The position numbers were made by a program, and so were the translations under genes. Positions 38,106 through 46,152 of a stretch of 64,000 nt of DNA are shown in pieces (the stretch's first letter is position 1; each line of letters begins with the position of its first letter). Origin of the DNA: Bacteroides sp. (GTDB lineage: Bacteria > Bacteroidota > Bacteroidia > Bacteroidales > P3); NCBI GenBank assembly GCA_023662825.1, contig JAMPIH010000010.1, forward strand, positions 1-64,000, read 5' to 3'. A model generated the notes under the pieces. That model worked only from the letters and a program-made list of their open reading frames with translations. It was not told the DNA's origin and did not search any database.

Positions 38106-38125
38106 CGATGTTTATTTTGCGGCTG

Positions 38126-38133
38126 CAAAGGTA
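38126..38133 (-). promoter_or_regulatory. -7 promoter element for typA-lipA-lipB
   Basis: TACCTTTG on the minus strand is a perfect TAnnTTTG box about 21 bases upstream of the typA ATG. A TTG at 38150-38152 is only 16 bases away, shorter than usual, so the -33 element is uncertain. Confidence 0.55.
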
Positions 38134-38287
38134 CATTATTTGAGGTAATCAACGAAGCGACATCGCCCACATATATCTCCACGAACGATTCCTCTATCCA
38201 TAACGCGCCCCAGCGCTGCGGGCGATATCTCCGGCGTGTTAGTGCGGGTGCCTTCGCTCTTGCACAGGGCCTGCTGGTTTCAAGCAA

Positions 38288-38375
38288 ACATTTTGCCGTT
38301 TCCGTACAATTTTACAGTAAAACATTTTGCCGTTTCTGTACATTTTCACAGTAAAACATTTTGCCGTTTTCGCCA
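38288..38375 (+). repeat. Tandem 34-bp repeats upstream of the ATPase gene
   Basis: Two full 34-bp units (38288-38321 and 38322-38355) and a partial third (from 38356) each begin with ACATTTTGCCGTTT and differ at only a few positions. The third unit supplies a TTTG at 38360-38363 that lies 19 bases before TAATTTCG (38383-38390), one mismatch from a -7 element, so the repeats overlap the likely promoter. Confidence 0.8.
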
Positions 38376-38410
38376 AGATGGTTAATTTCGCATTAATAAC
38401 TAACGCATTT

Positions 38411-39763
38411 ATGAAACACTTGATATTTAAGCGTAAAATATACGCCCAAATGGAAGTATGGAAAGAAAAATCGGCAGGGGAAACGGCCCTGTTGATTGAG
38501 GGCGCAAGACGGGTCGGTAAATCCACCATCGCGGAGGAATTTGCCCGCAACGCTTATGACAATTACTTGCTCATTGACTTTACAAACGTCAAACAGAGTA
38601 TCATTGATTTATTCAACGACATCTCTGACCTGCACTATTTCTTCATAAGCCTGCAATCTTTAACCGGCACCAAACTCACGCCGGGCAAGTCCTGCATCAT
38701 TTTTGACGAAGTGCAGTTCTGTCCGAAGGCCCGACAGGCCATCAAACATCTGGTAAAAGACGGCCGCTACCACTATATCGAGACAGGCTCGCTTATTTCC
38801 ATCAAGAAAAACACAAAAGATATCCTCATTCCCAGCGAAGAAAGACGGATTGACATGTATCCAATGGATTTTGAAGAATTTCTTTGGGCAATAGGAAAAG
38901 AGCCGACCTTTGAACTGATACGATATGCCTATCAAAGGCTAAAACCCATGGGCGATGCCGTAAACCGCGACATGATGAAACTCTTCCGGCTCTATATGCT
39001 TGTGGGAGGGATGCCACAGGCGGTTGCCGCGTATCTCCGGAGCTCCGATTTTGAAGCCGTAGATGATATAAAACGGGATATTATAAAACTTTATCTCGAT
39101 GATTTTGAAAAGATAGACGATAGAGGAAGGGCTTCGGCCGTCTTCAAGTCCATTCCGGCGGAACTGGCCCGCAATACGATGCGATACCGCGTGGGGAACG
39201 TTATCGAGAATGCAAGGCTCTCCCGTCTTGAGGAAATCTTTCAGGATATCGACAAATCAAAGACCGTGAATTTTGCCTATCATGCCAACGACCCCAGTGT
39301 CGGGTTCGCCCTGCATACATCCCACGACTTCTTCAAGATGTTTATCGCCGACACGGGGCTCTTTGTTTCGCTGGCGTTCATGGACAAGGATTTTACGGAA
39401 AACGTCATCTACCGGAAACTGCTCACAGACAAACTTTCTGCCGATTTAGGCTATCTCTACGAGAATGTGGTGGCACAACTGCTGAGATCCTCGGGAAATT
39501 CGCTGTATTACTATACGTTCAAAGAAAAGGTGCCGGAGGCAACCGAACCCCGCTCCTACGAGATCGACTTCCTCATAAGCAGAAAAGACAAGATATGCCC
39601 GATCGAAGTCAAGTCTTCCGGTTACAAATCCCACAAATCGCTCGACGAGTTCCAACGGAAATTCTCCTCCCGCATCCAGCAACGCTATCTTCTCTATACG
39701 AAAGATCTTCGCAAAGAAGAGGACATAATATGCCTGCCTGTCTATATGGCGGGACTGTTGTGA
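38411..39763 (+). CDS. P-loop ATPase with DUF4143-type C-terminus
   Basis: This 450-residue cytosolic protein has a Walker A motif at residues 31-39 (GARRVGKST), a Walker B with IIFDEVQFCPKARQAIKHL near 95-113, and a C-terminal nuclease-like DUF4143 domain with the EIDFLISRKDKICPIEVKSS motif (acidic D and EVK pattern of PD-(D/E)XK folds). Such ATPases are abundant in Bacteroidota; their function is not established. I start it at ATG 38411; an earlier in-frame ATG overlaps the repeats. A second member of the same broad family lies at 52176. Confidence 0.85.
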   Translation: MKHLIFKRKIYAQMEVWKEKSAGETALLIEGARRVGKSTIAEEFARNAYDNYLLIDFTNVKQSIIDLFNDISDLHYFFISLQSLTGTKLTPGKSCIIFDEVQFCPKARQAIKHLVKDGRYHYIETGSLISIKKNTKDILIPSEERRIDMYPMDFEEFLWAIGKEPTFELIRYAYQRLKPMGDAVNRDMMKLFRLYMLVGGMPQAVAAYLRSSDFEAVDDIKRDIIKLYLDDFEKIDDRGRASAVFKSIPAELARNTMRYRVGNVIENARLSRLEEIFQDIDKSKTVNFAYHANDPSVGFALHTSHDFFKMFIADTGLFVSLAFMDKDFTENVIYRKLLTDKLSADLGYLYENVVAQLLRSSGNSLYYYTFKEKVPEATEPRSYEIDFLISRKDKICPIEVKSSGYKSHKSLDEFQRKFSSRIQQRYLLYTKDLRKEEDIICLPVYMAGLL

Positions 39764-39801
39764 TTCAAGTCTTCAGATTTCGTTTGGAAATTTGGCGAAA
39801 A

Positions 39802-40944
39802 TCATTCCGCTTCCACGTCGGCGTTCTTGAAGTCGTTGCGCAGCACGTCCATGCCGTCGGCATCCATATAGACCGGATACGGGGTCTTGATGTTCAGCGG
39901 CAAAAGAACCGGGCTTACCGAGGCGTTGCGCCCCAGTTGTTGAGAGAAATCCAATTGGCCGTCAACCTTGTCCATGCGGTCGTCTCCGGTTTGGGCGAGC
40001 GCGTCGGCGATACGGTCTTTATCCACCGCCGTAAACGAAACAAGGGTGTTCTTGTTGGCGAAGAAGTAAAAATCGAGGTCGAAGATGCCGCACACCGTCT
40101 CGAACTTCTCGTCGCACACCAGCCGTTTGCCCGAACTGGCAAGCAGTTCAGCCCTGCCCCCTTGCGGATGACGCATGACAAGCGGAACCGTGTCGGTGGA
40201 AACGGCGCGCAACTCCCCGCCAATCTTCAGGTACAGGGTTCGGTTCACCAGTTGGTTTCGGCTGTAGGTGTCTTCCTTGTAGAGCGTGCCCGAAGGCAGG
40301 TAGAAACGCCACAGGCCTTCCTTCAGGCCCTCATCGTAATGGCCCTCGATAAAGCGGGTGCTGTCGGGATAGCGCGCGGTATAAAGCCCGTGGGTTATGT
40401 TGAGTTTATAGGTGGAAAGCTGATAGCCCTTCTCGTCGTGCACGAACCAGTTGCCGTTGCGCAAGCCCCGGAACCAATGCTGGTCTTCGAGCACGGTACC
40501 GTCGGCATCGTACAGGAGCCTGCGGCCGTGCAGCAACCCGTTTTCGAAGCTTTCCTCCCGAATCAGTTGCCCCGAACGGGCATACATCTTCCAAACGCTG
40601 TCTTTCTGCTTATCCAGATAGTAGCCCTCGGCCATCAACGAGCCGTCGGGATAGAAATAGCGGTTGTACGAAGCGTAACCACCCCGAAAATAAAAGGCTT
40701 CCGTAACCAAGGTATCGCCCAAGGCCGTATAGACGAACCTGCCGGTGGGCATATCGTCCTTAAACTGCCCCGTGTATCCGAGTTTGTCGGCCGAGGGTTT
40801 CCGCACCCAGACGCCCTGCCTGCGTCCCTTGGCATCGGTACGGTTGGTGTCGCGCACCGCTTCCGCCCCGTAATTGACTCCCATTCCGGCCAACAGCAAG
40901 GCCATAACACAGGCCGGCCGCCTAAGATTCAAAAAAAAACGCAT
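39802..40944 (-). CDS. Secreted YwqK/MORN-like repeat protein
   Basis: This 380-residue protein has an N-terminal signal peptide (about 1-25) and a series of 20-24-residue YwqK-type repeats (KGRRQGVWVRKP, NRYFYPDGSLMAEGYYLDK, NGLLHGRRLLYDADGTVL, LKEGLWRFYLPSGTLYKED). The C-terminal 110 residues are a different, unrecognised domain. It is often called an antitoxin-like family, but no toxin is adjacent and the signal peptide argues for an envelope role. It ends 4 bases after the glycosyltransferase gene upstream of it. Confidence 0.65.
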   Translation of the reverse strand: MRFFLNLRRPACVMALLLAGMGVNYGAEAVRDTNRTDAKGRRQGVWVRKPSADKLGYTGQFKDDMPTGRFVYTALGDTLVTEAFYFRGGYASYNRYFYPDGSLMAEGYYLDKQKDSVWKMYARSGQLIREESFENGLLHGRRLLYDADGTVLEDQHWFRGLRNGNWFVHDEKGYQLSTYKLNITHGLYTARYPDSTRFIEGHYDEGLKEGLWRFYLPSGTLYKEDTYSRNQLVNRTLYLKIGGELRAVSTDTVPLVMRHPQGGRAELLASSGKRLVCDEKFETVCGIFDLDFYFFANKNTLVSFTAVDKDRIADALAQTGDDRMDKVDGQLDFSQQLGRNASVSPVLLPLNIKTPYPVYMDADGMDVLRNDFKNADVEAE

Positions 40945-40947
40945 GGA

Positions 40948-41916
40948 TTATTCCGCTTTTTCGGTTCCGCCCAGATGCTCGGCAATCAGGTAGGTGTTGC
41001 GGGTGGGCGAATTGCGCCCCACCAGTTCCGCCAGGTAACCCGCCAGAAACAACTGCAGACCCATCAGCATACTGGTAAGGCAAATATAGAAATAGGGCGA
41101 GGACGTTACCAAAGGCGCCGTGATGTTATGGTGCAGGCAGTAGATTTTCTGCGCGCCCAGCCAAACGGCGGCCAGGAACCCGACAATGAACAGCAACAGC
41201 CCGAAGCTTCCGAAAAAGTGCATGGGCTTTTTGGAAAAGCGCCCCACGAAACTGAGCGAGAGCAGATCGAGAAAACCGTTGATAAAGCGGTTCATGCCGA
41301 ACTTGGTGGTGCCGTACTTGCGGGCGCGGTGTTGAACCGCCTTCTCGCCGATATTGCCGAAGCCCGCCCATTTGGCGATAACGGGAATAAAGCGGTGCAT
41401 CTCGCCGTACACCTCGATGCTCTTCACCACGTCGCGGCGATAGGCCTTCAGGCCGCAGTTGAAATCGTGCAGATGAATCTTCGACATACGGCGCACCGCC
41501 CAGTTGAACAACTTGGTGGGCAGGGTCTTGGAAATGGGGTCGTAGCGTTTCTTTTTCCAGCCCGACACCACGTCGTAGCCTTCTTCGGTTATCATTTTGT
41601 AGAGTGCCGGAATCTCGTCGGGACTGTCCTGCATATCGGCGTCCATCGTAATGACCACATCGCCCTGCTCCGCCTCGAAGCCGGTCTGCAAGGCCGCCGA
41701 CTTGCCGTAGTTGCGGCGGAACCGGATTCCCTTCATGCAGGGATTCTTGCCGTTCAGTTCCCGGATAACGCTCCAGGACTTGTCGCGGCTGCCGTCATCC
41801 ACAAAAACCACTTCGTACGAAAAGCCGTTCTCGTTCATTACACGTTCTATCCATGCAGCCAGTTCCGGCAAAGACTCGTCCTCGTTAAACAAAGGAACCA
41901 CCACCGATATATCCAT
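40948..41916 (-). CDS. GtrB/DPM-like polyprenyl-phosphate glycosyltransferase (GT2)
   Basis: This 322-residue protein has a GT2 catalytic domain (SVVVPLFNEDESLPELAAWI near 4-23; ITMDADMQDSPDEIPALY near 89-106 with the DxD motif) and two membrane helices near residues 230-300. The layout matches enzymes that load a sugar on undecaprenyl phosphate for export or lipid A modification. It is transcribed divergently from ccsBA, and both promoters sit on arms of one inverted repeat. Confidence 0.88.
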   Translation of the reverse strand: MDISVVVPLFNEDESLPELAAWIERVMNENGFSYEVVFVDDGSRDKSWSVIRELNGKNPCMKGIRFRRNYGKSAALQTGFEAEQGDVVITMDADMQDSPDEIPALYKMITEEGYDVVSGWKKKRYDPISKTLPTKLFNWAVRRMSKIHLHDFNCGLKAYRRDVVKSIEVYGEMHRFIPVIAKWAGFGNIGEKAVQHRARKYGTTKFGMNRFINGFLDLLSLSFVGRFSKKPMHFFGSFGLLLFIVGFLAAVWLGAQKIYCLHHNITAPLVTSSPYFYICLTSMLMGLQLFLAGYLAELVGRNSPTRNTYLIAEHLGGTEKAE

Positions 41917-41938
41917 ATCTCTAATCGTTTAGCAGGTG

Positions 41939-42002
41939 CAAATTTATATTATTCCAAACAAAAATTTATCCTCCCCCGTTTGATTGGAATAATATACCTT
42001 TG
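41939..42002. promoter_or_regulatory. Mirrored divergent promoter between the GT2 gene and ccsBA
   Basis: Two 18-base arms (41939-41956 and 41985-42002) are inverted copies with 16 of 18 bases matching. Each arm ends in an outward-facing perfect -7 element: TAAATTTG on the minus strand (41939-41946) and TACCTTTG on the plus strand (41995-42002). The only differences are the two free bases of TAnnTTTG. Leaders would be about 17 and 15 bases. Confidence 0.75.
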
Positions 42003-42022
42003 AATCTTTAACCGGAACGCCC

Positions 42023-44179
42023 ATGAAAGCCCTAAAATACACCTCGTTTGGAATATTGGCGGTGTTGACCGCCCTTATGGTGGCCGCCACCGTGCTGGAA
42101 AAAGTTTACGGTAACTTTTTTGTTGGCCGATACATTTACGGCTCGTGGTGGTTCGTGGCCTTATGGGCGGTGGCGGCGGTCTGTTCCTCGCTGTATATGG
42201 TACGGCGGAGACTGTACCGCAAGCCGGTAACCTTCGCGCTGCACACTTCCTTTATCCTTATCCTGCTCGGCGCATCCGTTACCTGGATTTCGGGCAAACA
42301 GGGGCATCTGCACCTGCGGCTGGACGGCGCGGAAGCCGCCTATTTCGAGAACCGCGAAGGCCATGCCGAATACTTTCCCTTTTCGGTGCGCCTGGATGAT
42401 TTCCGCGTGGAACACTACCCCGGCACGGTGTCGCCCATGGACTACGTGAGCACGGTTTCCATCCGCACGCAGAAAGACAGCCTATCGGGTGAGATCTCGA
42501 TGAACCACATCCTGCGGTTCAAGGGCTACCGCTTCTATCAGGCATCCTACGATGCCGACCAGAAAGGGTCCACCCTGGCGGTAAGCCACGACCCCTGGGG
42601 CATCGGCCTCACCTACGGCGGCTACCTGCTGTTGCTGCTCTCGATGATTGGATTCTTCCTTGACCGACAGAGTGGTTTCAGACAGCTTTTAAAGCACCCC
42701 GCCCTTAAGAAAGCCCTTTGCCTCGCCGCCCTGCTGCCGGTGTTCTCCTGCGGGTTCGCCGCCCAATCCGCCCCGCGTTCCGTGCCTAAAGAGGTGGCGG
42801 ATGAAATGGGAAAACTGCACGTGTACTTCAACGGGCGTATCTGCCCGCTTTCCACGCTCTCGCACGATTTCTGCCTCAAGATAACAAAGAAAGACCACTA
42901 CAGGGACGCCGACGCCAACCAGTTCCTGGCCGGATGGCTGTTCTTTTACGACCACTGGAAAAACGAGCCGGTGATCCACATCAAGAGCAAGCAAGACCGC
43001 AAGACCTTGGGGCTAACGGGCAAGAAGGCCCGGCTCACCGACCTGGACACCGCCCCGCTCAGCCCGCGTTCCGAAGAAAGCTTCGCCCTGATCGACATGG
43101 TTTCCAACCTGGGCATGCTGCGCGTGTTCCCCTACTTCGACTCCGCGCTCATGGCCGTGCGCTGGGCCTCGCCCGTCGACAGACTTCCCGCCTACGTGGG
43201 GCAGGACACGGCCATGTTTATCCGCCTTTCGCTCAACTACCTGAACGAGCTGCTGCAGAAGCAAGACTACGAACAAGCCGTTTCACTGATACGCAAGATA
43301 GGCCTCTGGCAGCAGAAACAGGCGCAGGAGGTGCTGCCGTCCCGCGCGCGTTTCGCCGCCGAACAATTCTACAACCGAGCCAACAAGCCGTTGCCGGCGG
43401 CTGTCTGCCTGCTGATTATCGGCATGGCGGCCTTTGTGCCCTACTGCCGCCGCATGGCCTCGAACCGTGCGCAGAACCGAAATCTTGTCAAGGCACTCTT
43501 AGGGCTGCTCTGCCTCGCGCTGCTCTATCTTTCGGCCATGGTGGCGCTACGCGCCTGGGTGTGCGGCCATAGCCCGGTGTCGAACGGCTACGAGACCATG
43601 CAGGCCATCGCCTGGTTCGCCCTGCTCGCCACCCTGATTTTCTACCGCAGGCTGGATTTCCTGCTGCCCTTGGGTTTCCTGGTGTCGGGGCTGGCCATGC
43701 TGGTGTCGATGATGGGTTCCTCGAACCCGCAGATCACGCCGCTTATGCCGGTGCTTTCCTCGCCATTGCTGTCGGTGCACGTAATGCTGGTAATGGTTTC
43801 CTACACGCTTTTCGCCTTCATGATGCTGAACGGCCTGGCCGGATTATGGCTTCATCTGAACCATAAGGAGGCCTCCCTGCGGCTGTCGGTGGTGAGCCGC
43901 CTGATGCTCTACCCCGCCGTATTCACGCTGGCTGCGGGCATTTTCGTGGGCGCGGTCTGGGCCAACGTCTCGTGGGGCCGCTACTGGGGCTGGGATCCCA
44001 AAGAGGTGTGGGCGTTGATCACGATGCTCGTGTATTCGTTCGCGCTCCACAACAAGTCTTTCCCCACATTGAACCACCCCGCCGCATTCCATATCTTTTC
44101 CATCGCCGCCTTTTTGTGCGTGTTAATCACCTACTTCGGTGTAAATTTCCTGCTGGGCGGCATGCACGGGTATGTATAG
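42023..44179 (+). CDS. ccsBA: Cytochrome c biogenesis protein, CcsB-CcsA (ResB-ResC) fusion
   Basis: This 718-residue membrane protein joins a ResB/CcsB-like N-terminal half (helices near 10-30, 45-65, 80-100, a periplasmic domain, helix near 195-215) to a CcsA half that has the heme-handling WGRYWGWDPKEVWALI motif near residue 650. System II cytochrome c synthetases of this kind carry heme across the membrane and attach it to apocytochromes. The gene stands alone on the plus strand. Confidence 0.9.
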   Translation: MKALKYTSFGILAVLTALMVAATVLEKVYGNFFVGRYIYGSWWFVALWAVAAVCSSLYMVRRRLYRKPVTFALHTSFILILLGASVTWISGKQGHLHLRLDGAEAAYFENREGHAEYFPFSVRLDDFRVEHYPGTVSPMDYVSTVSIRTQKDSLSGEISMNHILRFKGYRFYQASYDADQKGSTLAVSHDPWGIGLTYGGYLLLLLSMIGFFLDRQSGFRQLLKHPALKKALCLAALLPVFSCGFAAQSAPRSVPKEVADEMGKLHVYFNGRICPLSTLSHDFCLKITKKDHYRDADANQFLAGWLFFYDHWKNEPVIHIKSKQDRKTLGLTGKKARLTDLDTAPLSPRSEESFALIDMVSNLGMLRVFPYFDSALMAVRWASPVDRLPAYVGQDTAMFIRLSLNYLNELLQKQDYEQAVSLIRKIGLWQQKQAQEVLPSRARFAAEQFYNRANKPLPAAVCLLIIGMAAFVPYCRRMASNRAQNRNLVKALLGLLCLALLYLSAMVALRAWVCGHSPVSNGYETMQAIAWFALLATLIFYRRLDFLLPLGFLVSGLAMLVSMMGSSNPQITPLMPVLSSPLLSVHVMLVMVSYTLFAFMMLNGLAGLWLHLNHKEASLRLSVVSRLMLYPAVFTLAAGIFVGAVWANVSWGRYWGWDPKEVWALITMLVYSFALHNKSFPTLNHPAAFHIFSIAAFLCVLITYFGVNFLLGGMHGYV

Positions 44180-44203
44180 TTTCTCAAATTGCCCGAAATA
44201 GTG

Positions 44204-44211
44204 TACCTTTG
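44204..44211 (+). promoter_or_regulatory. -7 promoter element of the SRP RNA gene
   Basis: TACCTTTG ends six bases before the first paired base of the SRP RNA (44217), as expected for a promoter that sets the RNA 5' end. The -33 region (TTTC near 44179-44182) is weak. Confidence 0.6.
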
Positions 44212-44216
44212 CGCTT

Positions 44217-44313
44217 GGGTAAGTCTTACACGACCAGCTCCTTTCCACTCCCCCAGGGCCGGAAGGCAGCAAGGGTACGAAGGTTGTAGCGGTGCGATGT
44301 AAGGAGCTTACCC
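44217..44313 (+). ncRNA. ffs: Bacterial small signal recognition particle RNA (4.5S type)
   Basis: This 97-base RNA has closing stem GGGTAAG/CTTACCC and the conserved SRP apical domain with CCAGGGCCGGAAGGCAGCAA, the asymmetric-loop and GGAA-tetraloop sequence bound by Ffh. It is followed by a run of eight Ts (44314-44321), which serves as terminator. Confidence 0.92.
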
Positions 44314-44362
44314 TTTTTTTTACCGTTTTTTTTTGCGCCTTGGGGCGGTTCGAACGTAAAAA

Positions 44363-44983
44363 ATGATACTGAAAGCCTACAACCAGGAGATCCACAGCAA
44401 GCAGATCGACCATATCGTGCAATGCCTCAGACACGGAGGCATCATCATCTATCCCACCGACACCATTTACGGCATGGGCGTGGGGCTTTCCAACATCCGC
44501 AGCCTCAACCGCCTGGCGCAGATAAAATACCGCCGCAAGGAAGACCTCAACTACACCCTGCTCTGCCACGACCTAAGCCACCTCTCGCACTACAGCCTGC
44601 CCATCTCCAATTCCATGTTCCGGCTCATGAAGTCGCTCACCCCCGGCCCGTTCACCTTTATCCTGAACGCCAACAACGAGGTACCCAAGCTGTTCCAAAG
44701 CAAGAAGAAAACCATCGGCATCCGCATTCCCGACAATAGAATCGTGCGCCAGATCGTGGAAGCCCTGGGCGAACCGCTGCTCAACACCTCGCTCGATGCC
44801 GAAGACGACCAGACCGAATACCTCACCGACCCCGAATACATCCACGAAAGGTTCGGCAAGCAGGTGGACCTGGTGATCGACGGCGGCATCGGTCAGGTGC
44901 AGTACTCCACCGTGCTCGACTGCACGCAAAACAACATAGAAATCATCAGGCAGGGCATCGGCCAGGTGCCGGATCTTGCCTGA
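44363..44983 (+). CDS. Sua5/YrdC/YciO family protein (threonylcarbamoyl-AMP synthase-like)
   Basis: This 206-residue protein has the YrdC fold: GGIIIYPTDTIYGMGVGLSN near residues 28-47, IKYRRKEDLNYTLLCHDLS near 53-71 and TPGPFTFILNA near 93-103. The family makes threonylcarbamoyl adenylate for the t6A tRNA modification; YciO paralogues share the fold. Its stop overlaps the possible upstream start of holA, so they form one unit. Confidence 0.88.
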   Translation: MILKAYNQEIHSKQIDHIVQCLRHGGIIIYPTDTIYGMGVGLSNIRSLNRLAQIKYRRKEDLNYTLLCHDLSHLSHYSLPISNSMFRLMKSLTPGPFTFILNANNEVPKLFQSKKKTIGIRIPDNRIVRQIVEALGEPLLNTSLDAEDDQTEYLTDPEYIHERFGKQVDLVIDGGIGQVQYSTVLDCTQNNIEIIRQGIGQVPDLA

Positions 44984-44996
44984 AAACGGTTCAGCC

Positions 44997-46022
44997 ATGC
45001 CTACGCTCAAATACGCAGACCTCGTAAAGCAAGTCCGTTCGCAAAAGCCCGCGCCCGTCTATCTACTGTGGGGCGAGGAAGACTTTTACATCGACCGCAT
45101 CGAGAAGATCTTCGAGAACGAGCTGCTGGACGACATGCAGAAGGAATTCGACTACAGCGTGTTTTTCGGGCAGGACCTGAAGGGCTCCGGATTAAAGGAA
45201 GTGATTGCCGGCTGCAAGCGGTTCCCGGTAATGGCGCCGTTCCAGCTGATTCTCGTAAAGGAGGCGCAGGCCATAGACCGCTGGGATGCCGTGGAAGAAT
45301 ACCTGCAGAAGCCCGTGGAAAGCACCGTGCTGGTGTTCTGCCACAAGCACAAGAAGATAGACAAGCGCAAGTCGGTATTCAAGCTGTTCGACAAGGCGGG
45401 CGTATGCTTCGAGTCCGCGCCGCTCAAAGACAAGGACTACATGCCCTGGATAGAGGGCTATCTGAAAGAAAACGGTTATGGCGTACAGCCGCAGGCCTTG
45501 GCTCTGCTCAGCGAATCCTTGGGCGGGAACCTCAACATGATCGCCAACGAACTGAACAAGCTGTTCGTGAACCTACCCCAAGGCACGGCCATTACCGAAG
45601 ACCATGTGGAACAGTTCGTGGGCATCAACAAGGAATACAATCCCTTTGCCCTGGAAAAGGCGCTCGCCATGCGCGATCTGGTGGGCTGCCGCAAGATCTG
45701 CAACCACATCAAGCAGAACCCAAAGGATTTTCCGCTTCCGCCGCTGATGGCCATCATCTACCGCCTTTACGCCCGCATCATCCAAGTGCATTCCCTGAAG
45801 GGACGGGGCACGCCGCGCAACGAATGGGCGGCCACACTGGGGGTGAACCCGTATTTCCTGGGGCAATACGAAACGGCGGCCACCCGCTACTCCTACCGCG
45901 AAACGGCCGCCATCCTGCAAATCGTAAAGACCTACGACCTGAAATCAAAGGGCTACGGCGGCAACCTCTCGCACGAAGCCTTCATAGACGAACTCTGCTT
46001 CAGGCTACTGCACGCCTGCTGA
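44997..46022 (+). CDS. holA: DNA polymerase III subunit delta
   Basis: This 341-residue clamp-loader subunit has the N-terminal PVYLLWGEEDFYIDRIEKIF (near 20-39), the SLGGNLNMIANELNKL motif near 181-196 and the C-terminal delta collar domain. It opens the beta clamp. I start it at ATG 44997, 13 bases after the Sua5 stop; TTG at 44976 would overlap that gene. Confidence 0.9.
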   Translation: MPTLKYADLVKQVRSQKPAPVYLLWGEEDFYIDRIEKIFENELLDDMQKEFDYSVFFGQDLKGSGLKEVIAGCKRFPVMAPFQLILVKEAQAIDRWDAVEEYLQKPVESTVLVFCHKHKKIDKRKSVFKLFDKAGVCFESAPLKDKDYMPWIEGYLKENGYGVQPQALALLSESLGGNLNMIANELNKLFVNLPQGTAITEDHVEQFVGINKEYNPFALEKALAMRDLVGCRKICNHIKQNPKDFPLPPLMAIIYRLYARIIQVHSLKGRGTPRNEWAATLGVNPYFLGQYETAATRYSYRETAAILQIVKTYDLKSKGYGGNLSHEAFIDELCFRLLHAC

Positions 46023-46029
46023 TAACCAT

Positions 46030-46081
46030 CCGATACCATATCGGTAACTCTATTTTTTTCGATTTACCGATACAGTATCGA
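46030..46081. repeat. Two copies of a CCGATAC-type palindrome after holA
   Basis: Two 15-base near-palindromes (CCGATACCATATCGG at 46030-46044 and CCGATACAGTATCGA at 46067-46081) lie between convergent genes. The first is followed by a T-run (46052-46059) and could help end the holA transcript. Confidence 0.5.
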
Positions 46082-46092
46082 TCTATTGCATC

Positions 46093-46132
46093 AAAAAAAA
46101 TACCGACCCGAAAAAGATTTCCAGGCCGGTAT
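46093..46132 (-). terminator. Intrinsic terminator of the FGE-lipoprotein operon
   Basis: On the minus strand an ATACCGGCC...GGTCGGTAT stem is followed by eight Ts (46093-46100). It ends the leftward transcript after the stop at 46153. Confidence 0.75.
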
Positions 46133-46152
46133 CCTTACCTCATCATAACAAA

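Larger units (their letters stand above)
38106..38410. other. Intergenic region between typA and the ATPase gene
   Basis: This 305-base region holds a typA promoter element near the left edge, then about 150 bases (38135-38287) with no gene or motif that I can support, and then the 34-bp tandem repeats (38288-38375) ahead of the ATPase. Confidence 0.6.

Noticed and set aside
38135-38287. Small gene between typA and the repeats
   Set aside because: A short minus-strand open frame exists but overlaps the typA promoter, lacks any recognisable feature and is probably chance.
36363-38354. Plus-strand open frame of 663 codons
   Set aside because: It is antisense to typA and runs into the intergenic repeats; no homology is seen.
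38288-38375. Possible CRISPR array
   Set aside because: The units are contiguous tandem repeats without unique spacers, and no cas genes are present.
39595-42003. Plus-strand open frame of 802 codons
   Set aside because: It covers the YwqK-like and GT2 genes in antisense. Those have clear signal peptide, repeats and DxD motifs.
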